DNA from: an uncultured SAR86 cluster bacterium
GTDB taxonomy: Bacteria > Pseudomonadota > Gammaproteobacteria > Magnimaribacterales > D2472
Assembly: GCA_905478035.1 (NCBI GenBank)
Contig: CAJQGX010000004.1
Span: forward strand, 1-44,628
Direction: 5' to 3'
DNA length: 44,628 bases
Positions 17,563-28,080 of this stretch are shown piece by piece. The stretch's first letter is position 1; the number at the start of each line of letters is the position of its first letter. The translations under genes and the position numbers were made by a program. The notes beneath the pieces are model-generated. The model was not told the origin of the DNA, searched no databases, and saw only the letters and a program-made list of their open reading frames with translations.

Positions 17563-18333
17563 ATGGATCTAAAAAATAATGTTGCACTTGTAACTGGCGG
17601 AGCGTCTGGACTTGGAAGAGGAACCGTTGAGTACTTAGTTTCTAAAGGGGCAAAGGTTGCCATTCTTGATATTAATGATGACAAAGCTCAAGAGGTTGTT
17701 AACTTATTAGGAGCTGAAAATGTATCTTATTTTAATACAAATGTAATGGAAGAAGAATCAGTTCAAAATGCAATTAATGGAATTAAGGAAACATTTGGTA
17801 AGCTTAATTTTGTTATTAATTGTGCAGGAACGGGTTATGGCGCAAGAATTTTAGGAAGAAAAGGACCACATCCATTAGATATTTTTAAATTTATTATTGA
17901 TTTAAATCTTGTAGGTACCTTTAATGTAATGAGGCTTGGTGCTGAGTTAATTGATAAAAACGATCCTGATGCAAAAGGTGAAAAGGGCGTTATTATTAAT
18001 ACTGCATCAATAGCTGGCTATGAAGGTCAGATTGGACAATCAGCATATAGTGCTTCAAAAGCAGGAGTCATTGGACTTACACTCACAGCAGCAAGAGATC
18101 TTGCTCGACATAGTATTAGAGTTTGCACTATCGCACCTGGAATTTTTGATACACCTTTAATGCAATTAGCAAAAGATGAGAACAAAGAAGCTTTGCTTGA
18201 AAGCACTCAATTTCCTCACAGATTTGGACATGTAGATGAATATGCACAGCTTGCTGAACATATTATTAGTAATACTTATTTAAATGGCGAAACTATAAGA
18301 CTTGATTCTGCTATGAGAATGGGTGCACAGTAA
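17563..18333 (+). CDS. short-chain dehydrogenase, 3-hydroxyacyl-CoA dehydrogenase type II-like
   Basis: A classical SDR oxidoreductase. The cofactor loop TGGASGLGRG near the N terminus and Asp in LDIND favour NAD. The catalytic triad is Ser149, Tyr162 and Lys166 (numbered from the ATG at 17563). The segment GARILGRKGPHPLDIFKFIIDLNLVGTFNVMRL and the ending NGETIRLDSAMRMGAQ match the HSD17B10/3-hydroxy-2-methylbutyryl-CoA dehydrogenase group, enzymes of beta-oxidation and isoleucine breakdown. There are two ATGs in tandem (17560 and 17563); the second is better spaced from AAGGGG. The substrate is inferred from family resemblance. The gene is divergent from the porin operon. Confidence 0.85.
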   Translation: MDLKNNVALVTGGASGLGRGTVEYLVSKGAKVAILDINDDKAQEVVNLLGAENVSYFNTNVMEEESVQNAINGIKETFGKLNFVINCAGTGYGARILGRKGPHPLDIFKFIIDLNLVGTFNVMRLGAELIDKNDPDAKGEKGVIINTASIAGYEGQIGQSAYSASKAGVIGLTLTAARDLARHSIRVCTIAPGIFDTPLMQLAKDENKEALLESTQFPHRFGHVDEYAQLAEHIISNTYLNGETIRLDSAMRMGAQ

Positions 18334-18337
18334 ATAA

Positions 18338-18472
18338 CTACTGTATAGCAACCCAATAAGTCATAGCAATAACAACAACAGTAACTAAAAAAAGTATAAC
18401 TTTTGTGTCAGACTTACTGTCTTCGTTTGCTTCTGCAGATTCATAATATTTTTCAAATTCGTCTTTATTCAT
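18338..18472 (-). CDS. 44-residue single-pass membrane protein coupled to acuI
   Basis: A short minus-strand gene with a charged N-terminal half (MNKDEFEKYYESAEANEDSK) and one hydrophobic helix (VILFLVTVVVIAMTYWVAI), ending AIQ. Its ATG is one base past the stop codon of the acuI-like gene (TAA-A-ATG), so the two should be translationally coupled. The layout is N-terminus in the cytosol with a C-terminal anchor. I do not recognise a family. The clean frame, charge layout and coupling make it a likely real gene that automated callers with a length cutoff would miss. Confidence 0.65.
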   Translation of the reverse strand: MNKDEFEKYYESAEANEDSKSDTKVILFLVTVVVIAMTYWVAIQ

Positions 18473-18473
18473 T

Positions 18474-19457
18474 TTAAGCTCCGTGTTTGATTACTATTCT
18501 TCCAACTTGTTTACCTTGAAGTATTTTGGTTACTTCTTGCCCAACAGACTCGAGGTTTATTTCTTTAGTTTGTGATTTTAGATCCAACTGCCAAGTTGAA
18601 GACAATAAATCCCAAAGTTGTTTTTTGAATTCTAAAGGAGATTCAGCAGAATCTACACCTATTAATGATACTCCTCTTAATATAAATGGAAAAACTGAAG
18701 AGGTAAATTTCATTCCACCTACGTTTCCACAACAAGATATAGCACCTTCATTGGCTATCATAGATATCATTTTAGCTAATATATCTCCTCCAACTGTATC
18801 AACTGCTCCACCATACAAGCCTTTATCAAGTGCCTTTGCTGGCTCTTTAATATAATCAGATCTTTGGATAACTTTAGATGCACCCATTTTTATTAGAGTT
18901 GCTTCTTCATCTAATTTTCCAGTTATTGCATGAACTTCATATCCAATTTTAGATAAAATATGAACTGCAACAGAGCCCACTCCGCCAGTTGCGCCAGAAA
19001 CTAATACAGGAAGATTATCTGAAATCCCTGAATCAATAATTTTTTTCACACATGCAGCTGCAGTAATGCCGGCAGTACCTATGCTCATAGCATCAACCAT
19101 TTCTAGGTTTGAAGGAAGGTGTAGTACCCAGTCTGCTGGCAGATGAACAACTTCGCCAAAGCCACCATGAACCGCCATACCAATTTTATAACCTGTAGCA
19201 ACAACGTTATCACCAACAGCAAATCTATCATCTTTACTTTCAATAACAGTACCGCAAACATCAATGCCAGGAACAAATGGATATGACTTTGCAACACCTT
19301 TTACGCCAGTTGAAGCTAACGCATCTTTATAGTTAAGAGATGAATAATTAACTCTTATTAATAAATGATTATCATCAACAGAAGGAGCATCTAGTTCTTT
19401 AACAGAGCCTATAAACTGATCATCAATCTGTTCTATAAGATAAGCTTTGTATTTCAT
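18474..19457 (-). CDS. acuI: YhdH/AcuI-family acryloyl-CoA reductase (quinone oxidoreductase-like)
   Basis: Zinc-free medium-chain dehydrogenase of the YhdH/AcuI group, which reduces acryloyl-CoA to propionyl-CoA with NADPH and so removes a toxic product of DMSP or 3-hydroxypropionate metabolism. Visible blocks are NYSSLNYKDALASTG, YPFVPGIDVCGTVIES, the catalytic region GTAGITAAACV, nucleotide loop VSGATGGVGSVAVHILSKIGYEVHAITGK and the ending GKQVGRIVIK. The open frame runs further upstream, but I start at the ATG at 19457 (MKYKAYLI) because conserved sequence begins there; the extra 58 codons lie inside trxB in another frame. It follows trxB by four bases. AcuI versus a general YhdH role cannot be decided from sequence alone. 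Confidence 0.87.
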   Translation of the reverse strand: MKYKAYLIEQIDDQFIGSVKELDAPSVDDNHLLIRVNYSSLNYKDALASTGVKGVAKSYPFVPGIDVCGTVIESKDDRFAVGDNVVATGYKIGMAVHGGFGEVVHLPADWVLHLPSNLEMVDAMSIGTAGITAAACVKKIIDSGISDNLPVLVSGATGGVGSVAVHILSKIGYEVHAITGKLDEEATLIKMGASKVIQRSDYIKEPAKALDKGLYGGAVDTVGGDILAKMISMIANEGAISCCGNVGGMKFTSSVFPFILRGVSLIGVDSAESPLEFKKQLWDLLSSTWQLDLKSQTKEINLESVGQEVTKILQGKQVGRIVIKHGA

Positions 19458-19461
19458 AATA

Positions 19462-20472
<1,011 letters not shown>

Positions 20473-20486
20473 TTATAAAAATAATT

Positions 20487-22784
20487 ATGATTCCAATATA
20501 TGTAAAAAATACTCTACTTAATTTTTTAAGTTTCTTTTTAATAGCTTTTTCTTTGTATATATTTATTGCTTTAGTTTCATACAACCCAAGTGATTCTGGC
20601 ATTCTCAATGTTAATTCAAATCCAACAATCCAAAATTTGGGCGGACCTTTGGGTGCAAAAATCTCTGATTTCTTATTTACAGTTATTGGCATAGGTTCAT
20701 ATTTAGTGCTTTTAATAGGTTCTATTTGGGCATTACAAATCTTATTTTTTAAGGATCCATATAACTCACGAATAAAAATAGCAGTTAGATTTACTAGCTC
20801 AATAATTTTACTTATTAGTTTTTGTTCAATAGTTGAGTATTATTTTGCTAATGGTAGTGGTGGATATTTGGGTACCTCCAGTTTTATAGCTTTATCTAAT
20901 GGACTTGGATTTATTGGAAGCTTGATTTTCTTAGTGATATTTATAATTCCAGCCTCTTCTTTAGCATTTAATTTTTCATGGCTAAATATCATTGATTTAC
21001 TTGGAACCTTTATTATTAATACTACCAAGCTTGCTAAAAGTTATTTGGTTTCAATTTTTACTACACTTTTAAATTTAATTTCTACTCTTATAGCTAAACT
21101 CAAAGAACAAAAAAAATCTATTTCAGAAAAAAGATTAGAAAAGAAAATCGAAAAAACCAAAACAATACATCAGCCAAAGAAGAGTGAAAAAAGTGCAGAT
21201 TTTTCTTCTAAAGTTATTTCATCTGAAACAAAGCAACCAGATCTTCCTAATACAACAGAAACAAAATTAAAAGAAATAGAAAGTACAAGCATTAAAGAAT
21301 CAGATCCTAAAGCAATCATGCCAAGTACTGAGTTACTTGATAGAGCTTTAGATGATGGTTCTTCTTTATCAGAAGCAGAGTTAAGTCAAATAGCTGATCT
21401 ACTTGAAACTAAACTTCAAGAATTTGGTATAGAGGCTAGTGTAGAATCAGTTCTCCCTGGGCCTGTAGTTACCAGGTTTGAGATTCAACCTGCGCCTGGA
21501 ACTAAGGCAAGTAAAATAACTGGAATAGCACAAGATATAGCAAGATCACTATCTGTAAGTAGTGTAAGGGTTGTAGAAGTTATTGAAGGCAAGTCTTATG
21601 TAGGTATTGAAATACCTAATACAAATAGAAAAATGGTAAGGCTAACTGAAATTCTATCTTCTCAAGCGTTTAAAAACTCTCCATCAAATCTTACGCTTGC
21701 TCTAGGTCATGACATCTCTGGAAACCCTGTTGTTGTAGATTTAGCAAAAATGCCTCATTTACTTGTTGCTGGTACTACAGGATCTGGTAAGTCGGTTGGT
21801 GTTAATGCAATGCTTTTAAGTCTCTTGTTTAAATCTGATCCAAAAGACGTCCGTCTAATTTTAATTGATCCAAAAATGTTAGAACTGTCTGTTTATGATG
21901 GTATACCTCACTTATTAACACCAGTTATTACAGATATGACTGATGCATCAAATGGTCTCAGATGGTGTGTTGTTGAAATGGATAGAAGGTACAAATTAAT
22001 GTCTATGATGGGTGTTAGAAATTTAGCAGGCTTTAATAAGAAGATTGAAGATGCTGCTGCTAACGGAAAACAGATCATAAATCCATTGCGTCCAGAGGAT
22101 GAAGAGTATTTAGAAACCCTTCCATCTATTGTAGTTGTAGTTGATGAATTTGCTGACATGATGATGCTTGTTGGTAAAAAAGTGGAGCATCTAATTGCAA
22201 GAATAGCTCAAAAGGCTAGGGCAGCTGGCATACATCTCATTTTAGCGACTCAAAGACCATCAGTTGATGTGATTACGGGATTAATTAAAGCTAATATTCC
22301 AACAAGAATAGGTTTTCAGGTTTCTACAAAAATAGATTCCAGAACAATTCTTGATCAAGGTGGTGCAGAGCAATTATTAGGTTATGGAGATATGCTCTAT
22401 CTTCCTCCAGGAGTTGGTGTTCCTATTCGTGTTCATGGTGCTTTTGTTGGTGATGATGAAGTGCACAGAGTTGTTAATGACTGGAAGTCTAGAGCAGAAC
22501 CAGATTATCTTGAGGATATAGTTTCTTCAGCTCAAGAAACTGGACCTATTCCAGGTTGGTCTGGTTCAGAAGCAACATCCTCTGAAGATGCTGATGACTT
22601 ATATGATGAAGCTGTAAATTTTGTTCTTGAATCAAGAAGGGCATCTATTTCTGCTGTTCAAAGAAAACTAAGAATTGGTTACAACAGAGCAGCTCGTTTG
22701 ATAGAGACTATGGAAGAAGCCGGCCTTGTTTCTGAAATGAGCTCTAATGGCTCAAGGGAAGTTCTAGTTCCAAAAAGAGATTAA
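20487..22784 (+). CDS. ftsK: DNA translocase FtsK
   Basis: Septum-located DNA pump that clears chromosome ends and activates XerCD at dif during division. The N-terminal 190 residues hold about four membrane segments. A short charged linker (residues about 200-275) replaces the very long one of E. coli, as in other small FtsK/SpoIIIE proteins. The motor has Walker A GTTGSGKS (429-436), Walker [14 protein letters not shown] (near 550) and the [23 protein letters not shown] block. The C-terminal gamma domain (about 700-765, [38 protein letters not shown]) reads KOPS sites. Its stop overlaps the lolA start by one base. Confidence 0.95.
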   Translation: MIPIYVKNTLLNFLSFFLIAFSLYIFIALVSYNPSDSGILNVNSNPTIQNLGGPLGAKISDFLFTVIGIGSYLVLLIGSIWALQILFFKDPYNSRIKIAVRFTSSIILLISFCSIVEYYFANGSGGYLGTSSFIALSNGLGFIGSLIFLVIFIIPASSLAFNFSWLNIIDLLGTFIINTTKLAKSYLVSIFTTLLNLISTLIAKLKEQKKSISEKRLEKKIEKTKTIHQPKKSEKSADFSSKVISSETKQPDLPNTTETKLKEIESTSIKESDPKAIMPSTELLDRALDDGSSLSEAELSQIADLLETKLQEFGIEASVESVLPGPVVTRFEIQPAPGTKASKITGIAQDIARSLSVSSVRVVEVIEGKSYVGIEIPNTNRKMVRLTEILSSQAFKNSPSNLTLALGHDISGNPVVVDLAKMPHLLVAGTTGSGKSVGVNAMLLSLLFKSDPKDVRLILIDPKMLELSVYDGIPHLLTPVITDMTDASNGLRWCVVEMDRRYKLMSMMGVRNLAGFNKKIEDAAANGKQIINPLRPEDEEYLETLPSIVVVVDEFADMMMLVGKKVEHLIARIAQKARAAGIHLILATQRPSVDVITGLIKANIPTRIGFQVSTKIDSRTILDQGGAEQLLGYGDMLYLPPGVGVPIRVHGAFVGDDEVHRVVNDWKSRAEPDYLEDIVSSAQETGPIPGWSGSEATSSEDADDLYDEAVNFVLESRRASISAVQRKLRIGYNRAARLIETMEEAGLVSEMSSNGSREVLVPKRD

Positions 22785-23272
22785 TGAATAAATTTATAGG
22801 ATTACTAATTTTAATTACATCAATGAGCATAAGCTCAAATGAACTTATTGATACTTTTAATAAGTTAATTCTTAAAGATCTAGATTTTAATCAAAAAACC
22901 ATGAATTTAAAAACTAGTAAAGTTGACAACTCATTCGGCAATATTAAAAGAACAAATAAGGTTATTACAATCAATGTAGAAAGCCCTTTTAAAGAAAGAT
23001 ATAAAATAAATGAAGATTATATTGAGATATATGATTATGATTTTGATGAAACCAAAACACTGCTTTTAGAAGATATAGATATAAAGACAATAGAATTTTT
23101 ATCAAAAGGAATTAACGATAAGGATGTCATATCATTTGATAACAAGTCATTAATTGTAAAAAGCATTCAGGATGATATTTATTTTGAACTTATTAATGCG
23201 GAAAGCTTTATTATAAAATTTAAAGATAATTTAGGCCTTGAAAATTTAATAAATTTTCAGGTCAGCGGTTGA
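22784..23272 (+). CDS. lolA: outer-membrane lipoprotein carrier LolA-like protein
   Basis: Periplasmic carrier that takes lipoproteins from LolCDE to the outer membrane. Support is mainly positional: it sits between ftsK and crcB/serS, where lolA is found in gammaproteobacteria, and has a signal peptide ([18 protein letters not shown]). The sequence shows an early VESPFKERYKINEDYIEIYDYDFDET stretch like the LolA strand region (RPxxFRW and DG.. in E. coli), but identity is low. At 162 residues it is shorter than E. coli LolA (about 200). The start overlaps the ftsK stop by one base (TAATG), so translation is coupled. Confidence 0.78.
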   Translation: MNKFIGLLILITSMSISSNELIDTFNKLILKDLDFNQKTMNLKTSKVDNSFGNIKRTNKVITINVESPFKERYKINEDYIEIYDYDFDETKTLLLEDIDIKTIEFLSKGINDKDVISFDNKSLIVKSIQDDIYFELINAESFIIKFKDNLGLENLINFQVSG

Positions 23273-23273
23273 G

Positions 23274-23627
23274 ATGAATTTATTATTTATTGGCATAGGA
23301 GGATTTCTTGGGGCAATCTCGAGATTTGCCTTGAGTGAATTTATTATAAAGCTTCTACCTAACACTATTACTTTAGGAACTCTATCAATAAATGTAATTG
23401 GTTGTCTCTTAATCGGCTTATACCTTGGTAACTCTATCCCAATTAAAGATTCCTCATATTATTTTTTTGTTATTGGTTTTTTAGGTTCATTCACAACTAT
23501 GTCTGCTTTTACTCATCAGACAGTCGAACTAATCAATACAAATACTTTTCTTGCAACGTCATATATAATCTCCACAATATTTTTATGTATTTTAGCTACT
23601 TACATAGGAACACTTATTTCAAGATAA
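23274..23627 (+). CDS. crcB: fluoride channel Fluc/CrcB
   Basis: Small dimeric channel that expels fluoride from the cytosol. Four hydrophobic segments and the motifs GGFLGAISRFALSE, GTLSINVIGCLLIGL and GFLGSFTTMSAF identify the family; length 117 is typical. The last motif is normally TTFS(T/S)F; here the first of the two pore phenylalanines is Met (Met76) while the second remains (Phe79). It begins one base after lolA and ends directly against the serS ATG. No fluoride riboswitch could fit, so it is expressed with the operon. Confidence 0.92.
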   Translation: MNLLFIGIGGFLGAISRFALSEFIIKLLPNTITLGTLSINVIGCLLIGLYLGNSIPIKDSSYYFFVIGFLGSFTTMSAFTHQTVELINTNTFLATSYIISTIFLCILATYIGTLISR

Positions 23628-24872
23628 ATGATAAATATTAAAAAATTAAGAGATGAAATTGATGCTGTTGAAAATGCCTTAGCAACTAGAGGTTATGCTC
23701 TGGATAAAGATTTATTTATCAATCTAGAAAAAGAAAGAAAGGTACTTCAAGTTGAAGTTGAGTCATTACAGTCTGAAAGAAAAAGTCTTTCTAACGAATT
23801 TGGTAAACTTAAATCTCAGGGGAAGGAAACTGATGAGCTCAAAGTTAACATTGATAAAATCAATAATAAATTAAAAGACAAAGATTCAACTTTGCAGACC
23901 ATTCTTGAAAAAATTAATATATTTCTACTTGATATACCAAATATTCCACATGAATCAACTCCTATTGGTTTAAATCAAGACAACAATGTTGTTATAAAAA
24001 AATATGGAGATAATCTGTCTACTAATTCTGTTGATCATCTAGATATTACCTCAAATATTGATACAGAACTTGCGGCTAAACTATCTGGATCAAGATTTTC
24101 TGTGCTTAAGGGTGATATTGCAAAACTTCAAAGAGCATTAATAAGTTTTATGCTTGATACAGCGATCAAAAATGGATATGAAGAATACTATGTTCCTTTT
24201 ATGGCTAATAAAGATTCGCTGACTGGCACTGGTCAACTTCCCAAATTTGAAGAGGATTTATTTAAAACTACTGAAAATCTATATTTAATTCCAACTGCTG
24301 AGGTTCCCTTAACAAATATACATAGAGACAGTTTAATCGATCAAAATAAGCTGCCAATTAAGCTTACCTCTCATACTCCATGTTTCAGATCTGAGGCCGG
24401 TAGTTACGGCAGAGATACTAAAGGCCTAATTAGACAACATCAATTTGAGAAAATTGAACTTGTTGAGGTTGTTGAAGCAAAAAATTCTATGGATGCTCTG
24501 AACGGTTTATTGAATAATGCTGAGGAGATTCTTCAGCTACTAGAATTGCCATACCAAGTTGTAGAGCTTTGTACGGGAGATATTGGGTTCTCAGCTTGTA
24601 AAACTTTTGATATTGAGGTTTGGATGCCTAGTCAAAATACCTATAGAGAAATTTCTTCTTGTTCTAATTTTAGTGATTTTCAGGCTAGAAGGGCTAACAT
24701 TAAAATCAAAACACATTCAGGTAAAGATTTAGCTCATACAATTAATGGCTCAGCTCTTGCAGTTGGTAGAACTTTAATTGCTATTTTAGAAAATAAATAT
24801 GATGGTTCTAAAGAAATTACCTTACCTCAAGCACTTAAACCATATATAGAAAATCTTACTATCTCCATTTAG
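23628..24872 (+). CDS. serS: serine--tRNA ligase
   Basis: Charges tRNA-Ser (and tRNA-Sec where present) with serine. Residues 1-110 form the long antiparallel coiled-coil arm that grips the tRNA (alternating charged residues, KERKVLQVEVESLQSERKSLSNEFGKLKSQ region in part). The class II catalytic core has the TAEVPLTN block, motif 2 PCFRSEAGSYGRDTKGLIRQHQFEKIE and motif 3 NGSALAVGRTLIAILE. Length (414) is normal. The ATG follows the crcB stop with no gap, so ribosomes likely pass directly between the two. In Pseudomonas, rarA lies between lolA and crcB; it is missing here. Confidence 0.96.
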   Translation: MINIKKLRDEIDAVENALATRGYALDKDLFINLEKERKVLQVEVESLQSERKSLSNEFGKLKSQGKETDELKVNIDKINNKLKDKDSTLQTILEKINIFLLDIPNIPHESTPIGLNQDNNVVIKKYGDNLSTNSVDHLDITSNIDTELAAKLSGSRFSVLKGDIAKLQRALISFMLDTAIKNGYEEYYVPFMANKDSLTGTGQLPKFEEDLFKTTENLYLIPTAEVPLTNIHRDSLIDQNKLPIKLTSHTPCFRSEAGSYGRDTKGLIRQHQFEKIELVEVVEAKNSMDALNGLLNNAEEILQLLELPYQVVELCTGDIGFSACKTFDIEVWMPSQNTYREISSCSNFSDFQARRANIKIKTHSGKDLAHTINGSALAVGRTLIAILENKYDGSKEITLPQALKPYIENLTISI

Positions 24873-24974
24873 TAAAAAATTAATTCATTTTTGTCATAAT
24901 TTAGATATATTTCTTGTTTTATTTCATCCAAAAGTAGATAATTAATACATATAAACTTTATGGGGAATTATTCG

Positions 24975-27900
24975 ATGTTTACTCAAACTAAGTACCTTTT
25001 TACAGGTTTCTTTTTATTATCACTTTTTAGTGCAAATATATTTGCAGCTAATGACACAACTTCAGCTCTTAGAGGTGAAACTAATGTTGGGTCTGCAACT
25101 GTAGAATTAACTCACATCCCAACTGGAATTACAAAAACATCATCATCTGATGAGAATGGTGTATTTTCAATTGGTAACTTAAGACCTGGTGGTCCATACA
25201 AAATTACAGTTTCTAAAGCAGGCTATGTAACTGAAACTTTAAATGATGTATACCTATCAGTTTCAGAAACCGCAAGATTAACAGTTGGATTAGCTGCTGA
25301 CGGAGACATGGATGACGTTACTGTGGTTGGTACTAAATCTGCAAGAATTCAAACGTCTCTAGCTGTTACAGCAGAAGATATTGAAAATATACCTAGTATT
25401 GAAAGATCTATTTCTGATTACGTCAAAAAAGATTCAAGGATCTTTGTTGAAGGAACATCAAGAAATGCAACAATCTCAGTTTCAGGAACAAATAACAGAT
25501 ACAACAACTTCACTGTTGATGGTATTGAGCAGAATGACCAACTAGGTCTTAATGCTAATGGTTTTCCCTCAGTAAGAAATCCTATAAGCATTGAAACAAT
25601 TGCACAAATTCAAGTGGATATAAGTCCATTTGACGTTTCAAAAGGTAACTTTACTGGTGCAAGTATTAATGCTGTTACTAAATCAGGTACTAACGAATTT
25701 AAAGGATCTTACTATTCTTATAATACTGATGAAGATAATGTTGGTAAATTAAATGGCCAAAAGGCTAGTCAATTTGAAGATTCTACTGAAGGTTTCGTTA
25801 TAGGCGGCCCAATAATCAAAGACAAGCTTTTCTTCTTTGGGTCTTATGAAGAATTTGAATCTGTTACTCCTGCTGAACCTTATACATATAGAATTGCTAC
25901 TCAGGCTTTAATTGATGAGATTGCTTCCCAGACTCAAGCTTTATATGGCTATAACCCTGGAACAACATCTTTCTTACCTCCTCCAGAAAAAGCTGAGAAA
26001 GAGATGTATAAACTTGATTATTATATTAATGAAAATCATCGATTAGAGTATGTATACAGTTTCTCAGAAGATAATACAGTGAGACCATATAACTACGATA
26101 TTAGATTTAGCTCACATTATTACAACTATCCAGCAATGACTGAGAAAGATACATATGCTTACTATGGAGATATATCAGATAATCTTTATGTTCAAGCTAA
26201 ATATTCAGAAGTTGAATGGGCTAACGACCAAGACGCACTTGGAGGAGAAGACTTTCCTCATGTAGAAATCAGAATTACTGCTCCGGATGGATCGTATACA
26301 TCTGGTAATCGTGAATCTATTTTCCTAGGTCCAGACAAGTACAGAAGTGCTAACGAAGGTTTTGCTTTTGATGAAATCCTTAACTTAAAAGCTGTTTACA
26401 CAATGGGTGACCATGAAATAACAGTTGGTTATGACAGTATTGATAAAAGACTAGGTAACCTATTTATATCAAGAGAAAACGGAGCTTATCAGTTTAAAGG
26501 TGTAGATAACTACTATGCTGGTATTCCTTCATTCTTTAGATTTAATAAATCTGCTACTGGTGATCCATACTACGCAATGGCTGGTTTCTCTGGTACTTTT
26601 GAAACTTTATATGTTCAAGACAAGTTTTATGTATCAGATATCCTGACTGTTAATTATGGTTTGAGATATGACAGCTTTGATATGGATAGCGGCCCAGCTT
26701 ATAACGAATATGGATCAGGCTTATTAGGCTTCAGAAATGATACACCTGCAAGCACAAGCATTTTACAACCAAGATTTGGTTTCCAACTGGATGCAACTAA
26801 CTTAGATATGTTCAGTAGCGATAGAATTGTTGCTGCTGAATTAAGAGGTGGATATGGTTTATTTGCTGGTAGAGTTCCTAACGTTTGGCTAGCAAGCCCA
26901 TTTGCTAACTCAGGTGTGGTTCAATACGGATCAAGATACTATAGCCCTTGTCAGACCGCTGGAGACAGAACTTGTTTTAAAGCTCCAGAAACTATTTCTC
27001 AAGATTTCCCTTACAGTGAATTCGCGAGTACTAGTCCTGCACAAGCTATTGATCCAAATTACGACACTCCATCAACATGGAAGCTTAACTTAGAGTTATT
27101 ACTAACAACTGCTGATGGTACAAATGTTAAATTAGCTTTCAATAAAGATGATTCTGAAGACGGTATTGGTTTCTCTGATGCGTCAGCTACTGTTGATCAA
27201 GTTGGAGCTACTGGTGTAGTTACATATGATACTAAAGGCGCTTTTTATGTAACTAATGCTGAAGGCACAAATTCACAATCATTTACTATTTCAATGGATA
27301 AAACTTTTGATAATGGTCTTGATGTGTTTGCTAGTTATACAAACCTAGATGCTGAATCTGGTTGGGTAGCTACATCATCTCAGCTTTCATCAAACTTAGA
27401 ATATATGCCTAGAGTTGATCTAATGAATGTAGGTGTTGGAAAAACACCATGGGCGATTGAAGACAGAATAGTTGCTGGTTTAAACTATACTGTAAATTGG
27501 TTCCCTAATTCACCAACTAAATTCTCATTATTCTACAAAGCATATTCTGGAAAAAGATTCAGTTATGTATTTGATGGAATTGATGACGGTTATGACGACG
27601 GTAATACATTACTTTACATTCCTACATTAAATGACCCTAACGTTGTTTATAGTGGTGTAACTGAAGCTGAAGTCCTTGAAGTAGTTCAAGGTATCGGTAC
27701 TCCTGGCTCGCACGTTGCTGCTAATTCTGGACAAGTTCCATGGACAAGATCATTAGATTTAAGAGTTTCTCAAGAAATTCCTATGCCTGTTCTTGACCAT
27801 AAACTATTTGTTTACTTTGATGTACTTAATGTTCTTAATCTCATTAATGAAGATAAAGGTCATGCTTATTATCAAAGATATAGCTCAAGACAAGTTCTTG

Positions 27901-28022
27901 ATTCAGATGGTTTAGATAGTCAAGGAAGAATAATTATCACTGGTACTGATGACAGAGGTGCTTCAATTGATACCTATGCTTCAAGATATAGAATGCAATT
28001 AGGTTTTGTATATAAGTTTTAA
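24975..28022 (+). CDS. TonB-dependent receptor with N-terminal carboxypeptidase-regulatory-like domain (Oar-like)
   Basis: Outer-membrane receptor for active uptake of a large or scarce substrate. After a signal peptide (to about residue 25, NIFAAN) comes a beta-sandwich of the carboxypeptidase-regulatory type (GSATVELTHIPTGITKTSSSDENGVFSIGNLRPGGPYKITVSKAGY), then a plug domain (DGIEQNDQLG, INAVTKSGTNEFKGSYY) and a barrel ending in YRMQLGFVYKF with a terminal Phe. This is the Oar-like layout. The substrate is unknown; such receptors are linked to peptides or polysaccharides rather than iron. The ATG at 24975 has GGGGAA seven bases upstream and is preferred over the ATG at 24960. It is transcribed alone and closed by a strong terminator. 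Confidence 0.88.
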   Translation: MFTQTKYLFTGFFLLSLFSANIFAANDTTSALRGETNVGSATVELTHIPTGITKTSSSDENGVFSIGNLRPGGPYKITVSKAGYVTETLNDVYLSVSETARLTVGLAADGDMDDVTVVGTKSARIQTSLAVTAEDIENIPSIERSISDYVKKDSRIFVEGTSRNATISVSGTNNRYNNFTVDGIEQNDQLGLNANGFPSVRNPISIETIAQIQVDISPFDVSKGNFTGASINAVTKSGTNEFKGSYYSYNTDEDNVGKLNGQKASQFEDSTEGFVIGGPIIKDKLFFFGSYEEFESVTPAEPYTYRIATQALIDEIASQTQALYGYNPGTTSFLPPPEKAEKEMYKLDYYINENHRLEYVYSFSEDNTVRPYNYDIRFSSHYYNYPAMTEKDTYAYYGDISDNLYVQAKYSEVEWANDQDALGGEDFPHVEIRITAPDGSYTSGNRESIFLGPDKYRSANEGFAFDEILNLKAVYTMGDHEITVGYDSIDKRLGNLFISRENGAYQFKGVDNYYAGIPSFFRFNKSATGDPYYAMAGFSGTFETLYVQDKFYVSDILTVNYGLRYDSFDMDSGPAYNEYGSGLLGFRNDTPASTSILQPRFGFQLDATNLDMFSSDRIVAAELRGGYGLFAGRVPNVWLASPFANSGVVQYGSRYYSPCQTAGDRTCFKAPETISQDFPYSEFASTSPAQAIDPNYDTPSTWKLNLELLLTTADGTNVKLAFNKDDSEDGIGFSDASATVDQVGATGVVTYDTKGAFYVTNAEGTNSQSFTISMDKTFDNGLDVFASYTNLDAESGWVATSSQLSSNLEYMPRVDLMNVGVGKTPWAIEDRIVAGLNYTVNWFPNSPTKFSLFYKAYSGKRFSYVFDGIDDGYDDGNTLLYIPTLNDPNVVYSGVTEAEVLEVVQGIGTPGSHVAANSGQVPWTRSLDLRVSQEIPMPVLDHKLFVYFDVLNVLNLINEDKGHAYYQRYSSRQVLDSDGLDSQGRIIITGTDDRGASIDTYASRYRMQLGFVYKF

Positions 28023-28036
28023 TATATAAGATCATT

Positions 28037-28069
28037 AAAAAAGGCAGTTTAAACTGCCTTTTTTTTTGC
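28037..28069 (+). terminator. rho-independent terminator after the Oar-like receptor
   Basis: AAAAAAGGCAGTTT (28037-28050) is a perfect mirror complement of AAACTGCCTTTTTT (28051-28064), and the U run continues to 28067. A GC-centred stem with a long T tract is a strong intrinsic terminator. Confidence 0.9.
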
Positions 28070-28080
28070 TAGAATAAATT

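Noticed and set aside
21908-22159. Minus-strand frame inside ftsK
   Set aside because: Low-complexity Ser/Thr-rich translation typical of the reverse of a coding strand.
24875-24898. AAAAAT/ATTTTT stem after serS as a terminator
   Set aside because: Only A/T pairs, too weak to call.
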